Source: Ligustrum vulgare
Lineage: Eukaryota; Streptophyta; Magnoliopsida; Lamiales; Oleaceae
Length of the DNA stretch: 64,000 nucleotides
Direction of reading: 5' to 3'
NCBI GenBank assembly: GCA_963555705.1
Contig: OY743189.1
Location: forward strand, 3,303,501 to 3,367,500
Shown: positions 56,931 to 64,000 of the stretch, one piece after another
Position numbering within the stretch: position 1 is the first letter of the stretch
Layout: each line of letters opens with the position of its first letter
Notes under the pieces: generated by a model
Told to the model about the DNA's origin: nothing
Seen by the model: only the letters and a program-made list of their open reading frames with translations
Databases searched by the model: none
Program-made: the position numbers and the translations under genes

Positions 56931-57522
56931 GGAGTTAGAAGAGGAGGTGCCTAATCATGTCGATCAAATTATTTATGAGGTGGTGCATGAGCAAAAGCAT
57001 GAGAAATTAGGAGAGGTGATTGAGCCCAGAAATTTAGAAGTGGAGGTTGAGTGTGCGGAAAAAGAAATTGAAGTAGTCGATCAAACTCCGAGTCTTGAAG
57101 TAGAGAATAAAATTGTGGAAGAGGAGATTTAAAATAACATTGTTGACAATGATAGGAATGAATTGGAAGTTGGGGTAGAAGTTCAACATTTGAATGTTGA
57201 AAATAAAAATATTGAAGAGGTGGTTGAATGTGAAAAATTAGAAGTGGTTGAGAAAAAAGAAGAGAATGAGCAAGAAAGTATATTGATTTTTGGAGGCGAA
57301 GAGAAGGGCCTCGTGGTGGGGAAAAAAGTTGTGGAGGTTTTGTATCATGAGTACAAGGATCCATACCTTGTGCATGGAGACGCTAACATTTCCCTCCCCA
57401 TTTTTTTTAAATCTTTCTTGCAGGTTTATTGCACATGGACGTTTGATTTACTGATCCTTGGTCAATTCCCCTCATATTTCAATAACTTCTTATCTACAAA
57501 TTGGAGGAGCATCATTTATTGA
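56931..57522 (+). pseudogene. noa-E Glu-rich ORF, C-terminal two thirds
   Basis: Matches the middle and end of 51949-52947 (EVPNHVDQIIYEVVHEQ, VGVEVQHLNVE). A stop lies at about 57129 (GAA to TAA), and the end is frameshifted after FDLL. Unknown function. Confidence 0.8.
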
Positions 57523-57812
57523 ATGCATGTCTAGGAATCGACAATTTTCCGTTTGATCCAGGAGGTACAGTTTGATTTTTCAAGAACGACACCATGATTC
57601 GGGACGAATCATCCTAAAGAAGGAGGGAATGGTACGAATCAGGGTGGGCTTGACGGGAAAATCTATAATTCAAGCCAAAACAAGAAGTCAAGCCTGTTCG
57701 GAGAACGTCAGATCAAACATTGCTTGTACGAAGAAGGTTCGAGGCTAAACCAAGTTAGCAAGCCAAGAACAGCTTTATGATTCGGGACGAATCATCTTAA
57801 AGGAAGAGGGGA
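57523..57812 (+). other. noa-E 3' internal region with stacked PPT/LTR-start fossils
   Basis: Hairpin 57596-57610, PPT 57616-57629, noa-D-like LTR start at 57630 (TGGTACGAATCAGGG), then a second hairpin and PPT before the extended LTR start at 57813. Confidence 0.8.
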
Positions 57813-59567
57813 TGATGTGATCCGAAAAAGAAGCTAAGAACAATGTTATGATTCGGGACGAATCATCTTAAAGCAAGAGGGGATGATGTGATCTGGAAAA
57901 GGCGTCAAAAATGAGAAATCAAGATACGGGCAATTCAACAATATTCTACATAGGAAAATGAACAAGTTTCATGTTGGGCTCGAGTCAAGATTCAATTCAC
58001 GTCAAAAGGATCAGAAATCAAGGCAGAAGGGCTTTTACAGCCGTAACTTCCATAATTACGGCCGTAACATTATCAGTGCACAATTTGGGCAGAACAGTGT
58101 TTGGAATTTCACGGCCGTAACATCAATATTCACGGCTGTAACTAATATTGAGACATTTTGATCAAAGAAGGACTTACGGCCGTAAGTCCGACTTTTACGG
58201 TCGTAAGCGGCGCGAATCAGATTTTCGGGATTTTTAGTATTTCAGTTGATTTGTATTTCCTTTATTGGTTTTAAATTCTTTTTTCCAATTTTGGTAATTT
58301 TGATTATTTTAGCTATTTTAGCATAATTAGAATTCTATTCAGAGTCAGTTAGCGACTAGAATTTATTTTGCCTATTTATATGCTTTACCATTCAATGTAA
58401 AAACATAAGGTGGCGTCCTGTTTGTATTTTATTTTGTATTTTCATTTTCGAAAATGTTTTGTATTTTGTGTTTTCAAATTTGCTGAAAACGCGTTTGGTT
58501 TGTCATTTCTGAAAACTGTTTTTGAAAATGAAAAGCTGGAAAACACGTTCTGTTTGAAATTTTGCAGAACACTATTTAAACTATTTTTAATTAATTTGCT
58601 TGCAGAAAACTACTAACTCCAACTCAAATTTCCTTTCACAATACACTAAAAATATGGTTACATGCAACACACTAATGTGAGCATTAAGAGTCTATATTAA
58701 CACAGCTTGGTCAGGTTCGGGACTTGAGAAAGCTCTACTTCTATTAAAATTCAGAAAATGCAAGTTCTTTCAACACCACCAGAGTCCATTTATCATTGCA
58801 TTTTTTGAAATATAACAACAAGAATTCTCATTTAATTTTTTTTTGTAATGTTGATATTAAATTCAATAAAACTTTATTTAAACTAAGTTCCAAGTTAGGA
58901 TAATTCTCAAAAAAAAAAAAAAAAAAATTCTTTATTTAGGCTTAGTTCCAAACTAGGATAATTCTAAAAAAAATAAAAAATTTATATTAAGCTTAGTTCT
59001 AAGTTAAGATAATTAAAAAAAAAAAAAAAATTCCCAAAACGCGTTTTCCGCGTTTTGGACATTTTTTATCGAAATACACACAAAACGCCCAAAACGATGT
59101 TTCGGGCGTTTTCCGTTTTGTGTACAAATTTTTTTTTTTGTTTTCCATAATGCGTTTTCGAAAATGGTAAAGAGAACGCGTTTTTATCGTTTTCGAAAAT
59201 AAAAACAGAAAACGACCTCAAAACAGCAAAGAGAACAGGGGCTAAGACTTTTGATGAATAAAATTATTGCGTGTTTTTACTCTCTCTAAAGGTGAGGATT
59301 TTCCCTTTAAACAAATCGAACTTATCAAGATTCAAATCTTGTGGTGTTCAAAACAATTGAACTTATCAAGGATCTAGACATTCCTTGTGGCGTTCCCCCT
59401 TTGTGGTTCTTATCTCCGCATCGTAACGTGTCTTGGGTTTAATATACCATGGTTCTTGCGTCGTGAGGTCGGGGTCGCATTGTTGTCATCCGTTCCAACC
59501 TGAATTCGGAACTTTCCAAGCGTTATTCCGCGAGCTACGACGAGGACCCCCTCCCGGGTTTTCATCA
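57813..59567 (+). repeat. noa-E 3' LTR with start unit and MITE-like insert
   Basis: Start unit 57813-57883, second start at 57884, palindromes 58035-58205, insert 58409-59242, R/U5 hairpins near 59320-59395, end CCCGGGTTTTCATCA. Without the insert it is about 918 bp, like the 5' LTR. Confidence 0.87.
58409..59242. mobile_element. MITE-like insert (834 bp)
   Basis: Flanked by TAA on both sides. Ends GGTGGCGTCCTGTTTG and AGAGAACAGGGGC are weakly inverted (both contain CCTGTT). AT-rich with many TTTTCGAAAAC motifs and three copies of a roughly 55-bp CTTAGTTCCAAGTTAGGATAA unit (58880-59020). A 3-bp TAA duplication would fit a PIF/Harbinger derivative, but the terminal repeats are poor. No transposase. 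Confidence 0.55.
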
Positions 59568-60232
59568 GTTTCTCCATGTACAAGATATGAATCCTTGTAC
59601 TCATGATACAACTCTTCCACTTCTTCTTTTCGCACCACGAGGCCCTTCTCTTTGCCTCCAACAGTCATCTCACTTTCTGGTTCATTCTCTTCTATTTCTT
59701 TTCTCTCGTGCACCTCGTCTAACTTTTCACACTCAACAACCTCTCCCAGATTATCAGTTTTCTTCTCATGTACCTCATCAATAATTTTATCCTCGTGCCC
59801 ATTCAATTCCTTACTACCCAAGTGCAAACCCTCTACCTCAATTGTTGGGATTTGATCAACTAATTCAAATTTCAATTCCTCAATTTCAATCTCAACAGTC
59901 CTATCCCGAGGCTCCAATGGTAAGTCCTCCACATTCTTACTTTCATTCTTCTGTTGTAATTTATCATCAGCCTCTCCTTCACTCTCCCTCTCTTGCAAGT
60001 TAGCCAATTTTTCCCTCGCTCTCTTTGCAATCATCTCCTCCTTTAACTGCTTTAACATCATTCTCACCTCATCAAATTCATCCCTCATTTCCGAGACACC
60101 ATCTCCTATTTTTGAAGCACCATCTTCCAATACTTTCAGTTCTTCCCCAATTCCAACTCTAGGTTTATGATCATTCCTATTCTCCCTCCTAACTCTAGGA
60201 ACTGTTTGAAGTTTTTCCCTGAATTTAGACAT
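59568..60232 (-). CDS. noa-D charged ORF, N-terminal part
   Basis: ATG at 60232 (MSKFREKLQTVPRV). Helical segment with MRDEFDEVRMMLKQLKEEM, then acidic repeats (VVECEKLDEVHERKE) and LYHEYKDSYLVHGET, where the noa-E inserted; continues at 55153. Together about 300 codons with no internal stop, so it is the better preserved noa-D protein. Function unknown. Confidence 0.75.
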
Positions 60233-60614
60233 TGTTTAGTTGGATGTGAAATGGAATGGAAAGATTCGATAACAAGGAGCAAAGAAACTCAAGGAAGTGG
60301 TCCTTGAATTTTGGAATTGACTTTTTTTTTTTTTTTTTTGAATAATGAATTTTCGGAATTAAATAAAATAAAATAAAATGTTTAATTTAATTTTTTTTAA
60401 TAAATCCGAAAATCTGACACGAACGCGACAAAACAAACGAGAGTTAAGTTGGACGAAAAATGAATAAGATAAACACTTTTGAATTTTTGTTGGATTTTTA
60501 TATGAATCAAAAACTGAAAAATTTTACTGGCACGAAGAACACGAAGAAAAAGTAAACTCAAGAATAAAAAAGACTCAATAACAAGATATTGATGATTTTG
60601 TGCAGACTCTATGA
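60233..60614 (-). other. noa-D leader
   Basis: Leader up to CTCTATGATA, where pararetroviral sequence begins; the PBS and 5' LTR of this element are absent from the window. Confidence 0.75.
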
Positions 60615-60683
60615 TAATTTTGACTTCATGTTTACTAGTAAAAGCATATATTTTTCTAATAGTTAAACATGAAGTCAAAATTA
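60615..60683. repeat. 20-bp perfect inverted repeat at the virus boundary
   Basis: Arms 60615-60634 and 60664-60683 (TAATTTTGACTTCATG...), 29-base loop. It lies exactly where retroelement leader changes to viral sequence. Confidence 0.8.
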
Positions 60684-60819
60684 AGAATGCAACGAGAACA
60701 CATATAATAGAACTCATATTTAAAAATTTATTGGAATACAAACCAGCTAAAGAAAATCCAAGAATGACAATACCGAAGATATATAAATAGATTTCAATCA
60801 AGCTAGAAGATTAGTAAAT

Positions 60820-61371
60820 ATGGATAAACCACAAATAGAATTTGGAAAAAGATCAATTAGCCTAAGAAGAAATACTAGTAAAAGATCATTACCTGAAATT
60901 GAAAATAGAAATGATTCAGAAAAACAAATAATGACAAAAATACATAGAAAAATATCAAGAATGAATCTATCTAAAAGAAATGAGACAAAACAATTTAAAG
61001 TTATGATAGAAATTAGAATAAATGGAGAATGGAAAGAGCAGAAAGTATTAATAGATACTGGAGCAACTGTATCTCATATAAAAGAAAACATAATAGGAGA
61101 TTTAGAACTTAAAGTAACAAATAATCCAATTCAAATACAAGATTATTTTGAAAATATTCATCCCATGGATACTTATGTAGAATTACCAATAAGAATAAAT
61201 AAAAGAAATGAAATAATCATAAACATGTACGTAGAACATACAGGAAAGGTAAATACAGAATTGCTATTAGGGACAGACTTCTTAGAGCAAGTAAAACCAT
61301 ATTACATAAAAGATGATATAATGCTATTAACAATACAAAATGAGAATCTAGTTATACCAAGGTTATTATGA
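60820..61371 (+). CDS. Pararetroviral ORF with first retropepsin-like domain
   Basis: 183 codons. The basic N-terminal 60 residues (KRSISLRRNTSKRS) are not recognised. The aspartic protease-like part has VLIDTGATVSH (catalytic Asp about residue 76) and LLLGTDFLEQVKP near 150. Ends TGA at 61369. Whether it is cleaved from, or once joined to, the following frames cannot be seen. Confidence 0.7.
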   Translation: MDKPQIEFGKRSISLRRNTSKRSLPEIENRNDSEKQIMTKIHRKISRMNLSKRNETKQFKVMIEIRINGEWKEQKVLIDTGATVSHIKENIIGDLELKVTNNPIQIQDYFENIHPMDTYVELPIRINKRNEIIINMYVEHTGKVNTELLLGTDFLEQVKPYYIKDDIMLLTIQNENLVIPRLL

Positions 61372-61411
61372 ATTATAAGGAAGAAGAGAACATATTTATA
61401 TATTAACCAAA

Positions 61412-61987
61412 ATGAATTACAATGGATATCTTAGCAGAAATTATCATGCATTGTTTGATACAGGAGCATCATCCTGTTTGTTTAAAGAAAATATATTACC
61501 CCAAGAAATGTGGAGTAATAAAAAAGATAATGAAAAAAGAGTAATACTTGCAGGATTTGATGGAAGCACAAACCTAATAACTAAAGTACCAAGGAATGTT
61601 AAAATACAAATAGGAAAATATGAATTACAAATACCTTATGTATATCAATTTGATGATATGCCAGAGGAGGATATATTATTAGGAAATAACTTCATAAAAC
61701 AATATTATCCAATAACTATTGATAAAAAAGTTATACTTTTATCTACCCCTTGTCACCATATAGCAATAGCAATAAGAATTAATGATCCTGACTGTAGAAA
61801 AAAAATGCCTCATATAGCAGTTCAGCGTGGTGAGGATAGACAAAAATTAACACAAACAACACAATTTATGCCTAATAAAAATAGAATAAATCTAGTACAA
61901 GAACATTTTGATCAAATAGTAATAAAAAATATTACAAAAAAATTATTAAAATTATCAGGAAATAATCCTTTGGAAAAATGCACATAA
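61412..61987 (+). CDS. Pararetroviral ORF with second retropepsin-like domain
   Basis: 191 codons in another frame. HALFDTGASSCLF near residue 15 and EDILLGNNFIKQYYP near 90 again mark a retropepsin fold. The two domains are clearly divergent, so this is not a recent duplication. It overlaps the RT frame by ten bases at 61978-61987. Confidence 0.7.
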   Translation: MNYNGYLSRNYHALFDTGASSCLFKENILPQEMWSNKKDNEKRVILAGFDGSTNLITKVPRNVKIQIGKYELQIPYVYQFDDMPEEDILLGNNFIKQYYPITIDKKVILLSTPCHHIAIAIRINDPDCRKKMPHIAVQRGEDRQKLTQTTQFMPNKNRINLVQEHFDQIVIKNITKKLLKLSGNNPLEKCT

Positions 61988-62658
61988 ATAAAACTATGGC
62001 AGAAATTATACTAGAAGATGACACTAAGATTATTAGTGTAAAATCAATTAAACATACACCAAATGAATTACCTGAATTTGAAATACACATAAAAGAAATG
62101 CTAGAAAAGAAATTCATTAGAGAATCTAACAGTATACATATTAGTTCAGCCTTCACTGTAATAAAACATTCAGAACAAAAAAGAGGAAAATCTAGAATGA
62201 TAATTAATTATAAAAGGTTAAACACTTATACAAAAAAATTAGAATATCCAATATCAAACCAACATGTATTATTTAACCAAATTAGAGGAAAGAAATATTT
62301 CTCTAAATTTGATCTTAAATCAGGATTTTATCATATTATGTTAACTGAAGAATTTAGACATTTAAAAGCTTTTACAGTACCGCAAGGATTTTATGAATGT
62401 GTATTATCTTTTGGATTTAAAAATAGTGAAGGAGAATTCCAAAGTCACATGAATAAAATATTTAAAGATTATTATCATTTTATTACAGTATATAGTGATG
62501 ATGTTCTTATTTACTCTGAAACTAGACAAGACCACCTAAAACATCTTAATATTTTTATAGATATTGTAAGGAATAATGGAATTATATTATCAGCTACAAA
62601 AATGGAGATAGCTAAAGAAAAGGTAGAATTTTTGGGATCTATAATAAGCCAAGAATGA
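61978..62658 (+). pseudogene. Pararetroviral reverse transcriptase
   Basis: 226 codons covering fingers and palm: INYKRLN, FSKFDLKSGFYHI and the catalytic YSDD (caulimovirids usually have YxDD). Ends in a TGA after IISQE that looks like a changed Trp codon. The connection region (SFLGLVNQTRKYVHNLAKHL) continues downstream. Confidence 0.75.
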
Positions 62659-63322
62659 ATAAAACTCCAAAAATATATTGGTACAAAAATATAAGAATTT
62701 GACAATCATATAAAAGATAAAACACAATTACAAAGCTTTTTAGGACTTGTAAACCAGACTAGGAAATATGTACATAACTTAGCAAAACATTTAATCCCAT
62801 TACAAAAAAGACTAAAAGGAAAAACTAGATGGACACCATGGTCTAAAGACGAAGAAGAAGAAATACAAAAAATTAAAGCCTTTGTAAAGATTTGTTAGAA
62901 TTAGAATTACCAAAAAAAGAATGTGATTGAATTATAGAAACTGATGCATGCGAAACAGCATGGGGTGCTGTACTTAAATATATTTATCCAAATGTGGATG
63001 AGGAAAGGATTGCACAATACACTAGTGGCAGTTTTACTCAAACTCAAACTAATTATCATATAAATGAAAAAGAATTATTAGCTATAAAATTTGCTATTAA
63101 AAAGTTTAAATTATTTATTGTTACTACAAAATTCAAAATTAGAACCGATAATACACAATTCAAATATTGGTTAACTAAAGAAATTGATCCAACTATTGCA
63201 AATAAAAAAGTTAATTAGATGGCAAGTAGAACTTAGCCATTATGATTTTGAAATTATTCATATTAAGGGTAATGACAATGTTATTGCAGATTATTTATCA
63301 AGACATGGAAGACATACTTAAG
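62659..63322 (+). pseudogene. Pararetroviral RT connection and RNase H
   Basis: Connection from LQSFLGLVNQTRK (about 62740), then RNase H with ETDACETAWGAVL, ELLAIKFAIKKF, IRTDNTQ and, after a frameshift near 63208 in an A run, IADYLSRHGRHT at 63284-63319. Stops and the frameshift break it into pieces; the longest is 62994-63218. Confidence 0.72.
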
Positions 63323-63755
63323 AAAGTAGAAGAAATTAACTTGGCCATGGGTCAAATGAATATCAACTATTCAAATCTATTCAAGTGAACTAGCCTTTTA
63401 CAAGTCAAGGGTTAATTCTCTTGAGGAAATGTACAAAGGAGGATCTCAATCCTCTCCAGTGAAGAATTTATCTGTAGGACTTCCTATTGAGGAAGAAGTA
63501 TCTAATGTATCAATTATTGGAAGTTCATCTTGTAAAGTCATTAGCAAAACTATTGAACCATCTAAAGAAACTTTTTTTAGAAGCTGCGAAGAAACCAGCA
63601 GTCGTAACAAAGGAACTATTAGAAAAGTAGAAAGTTATGAAGAAACTAGAGGCATTCTTGAAATATGTGGAGTATCTAAACAAGAGGACAAAAGAAGGAG
63701 AATGACTAAGGACAATTAGCCATCAAAAAATCAATTATTTTTCCAGGAGCAGAAC
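63323..63755 (+). pseudogene. Downstream pararetroviral ORF remnant
   Basis: A short frame from ATG 63307 (MEDILKKVEEINLAMGQMN) overlaps the end of RNase H, and a second, 63429-63719, reads VKNLSVGLPIEEEVS and a Ser/Lys/Glu-rich tail. Position after pol suggests a transactivator-type or accessory ORF, but I recognise no motif. Confidence 0.45.
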
Positions 63756-64000
63756 TGATGAGAACCCGGGAGGGGGTCCTCGTCGTAGCTCGCGGAATAA
63801 CGCTTGGAAAGTTCCGAATCCAGGTTGGAAGGACGATAACAATGCAACCCCGACCTCACGACGCAAGAACCAGGGGTATATTAAACCCGAGACCCGTTAC
63901 GATGTAGAGATAAGAACCACAAAGGGGGAACGCCACAAGGAATGTCCAGATCCTTGATAAGTTCAATTGATTTGAACACCACAAATATCCCACAATATTT
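63756..64000 (-). repeat. noa-E type LTR, antisense, cut by the window end
   Basis: Starts TGATGAGAACCCGGG and reads U5 and the R/U5 hairpin (63927-63967) into the window end. Confidence 0.85.

Larger units (their letters stand above)
55154..59567 (+). mobile_element. noa-E element, sense
   Basis: Target duplication GTTTC (55149-55153, 59568-59572). LTRs 55154-56085 and 57813-59567 (the latter with a MITE-like insert), PBS TGGTATCAGAGC at 56088-56099. The left boundary is the outer start unit (TGGTGTGATCCGG, one change), so the extended LTR is the real one. Its ORF is rearranged. Confidence 0.88.
60684..63755 (+). mobile_element. Endogenous pararetrovirus remnant (caulimovirid-like)
   Basis: A-rich, very different in base and codon use from its surroundings, with no LTR, PBS or target duplication. 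It holds protease-like, RT and RNase H frames in caulimovirid order, then a short downstream ORF. Movement and coat protein genes are not present. Several stops and frameshifts mark it as old. The genus cannot be told from here. Confidence 0.75.

Noticed and set aside
57400..57425. Spliced intron ending at TTTCTTGCAG
   Set aside because: The same site is read through in frame in the intact copy (51949-52947), and no matching donor is needed.
1..64000. Host protein-coding genes
   Set aside because: All longer frames are retroelement or viral in origin, or their antisense shadows; no exon-intron structure or cellular domain was recognised.

Overview
This is plant nuclear DNA made entirely of nested retroelements. 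I see no host gene, rRNA or tRNA gene. The signs are Ty3/gypsy gag-pol, primer binding sites (PBS, TGGTATCAGAGC) matching the 3' end of plant initiator tRNA-Met, a LARD-like element with 3.46 kb LTRs, a MITE-like element and a relic of a caulimovirid-like pararetrovirus. A flowering plant, probably a eudicot, is my inference. The coding elements look like the CRM (centromeric retrotransposon) clade: their LTRs run TGATG...CATCA and the integrase frame continues into the 3' LTR with a GPITRxRAKxIK motif. A centromeric or pericentromeric position is therefore plausible but not shown.

Families named here by LTR type. CRM-A: autonomous, LTR about 755-810 bp. CRM-B: autonomous, LTR about 900-940 bp. 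noa-C, noa-D and noa-E: non-autonomous, carrying a Glu/Lys-rich ORF; C and E start TGATGTGATCCGG, D starts TGATGAGAATCATGG. LTR-F: a single fragment. All share the same U3 palindrome arrays, the same R/U5 sequence and a similar 3' end.

Layout. 1-7.2 kb: antisense CRM-A 5' end, then two sense CRM-B copies nested in one another. 7.2-8.4 kb: noa-E remnants. 8.4-11.6 kb: internally deleted CRM-A. 11.6-31.8 kb: an antisense CRM-B copy (11568-13012 and 29562-31816) split by a noa-D (13013-29561), whose 5' LTR is split by an antisense noa-C (13363-26408), which is split by a young LARD (15249-25014); the noa-D interior also holds a solo LTR (27267-28211). 31.8-60.6 kb: an antisense noa-D split by an antisense noa-E (32702-54459), which holds a tandem array of deleted CRM-B (32.9-39.4 kb) and an antisense CRM-A block (39691-51374). 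Inside that block is the best preserved element, CRM-A 42556-49083, with TSD ATTAT, one frameshift and one premature stop. A sense noa-E (55154-59567) carrying a MITE-like insert also interrupts the noa-D. 60.6-63.8 kb: pararetrovirus remnant with two protease-like ORFs, RT and RNase H. 63.8 kb to the end: start of another antisense noa-E-type LTR.

How it works together. The non-autonomous elements lack PR, RT and IN but keep the PBS, PPT, LTR ends and the shared structural motifs of the CRM elements, so they are probably mobilised in trans by CRM-A/B proteins. The signals I find most interesting are the ACGGCCGT palindromes phased about 21 bp apart upstream of the TATA-like boxes, a covarying hairpin in R/U5, a hairpin just upstream of the PPT, and LTRs that have grown by adding PPT-U3 start units, supported by target-site duplications.
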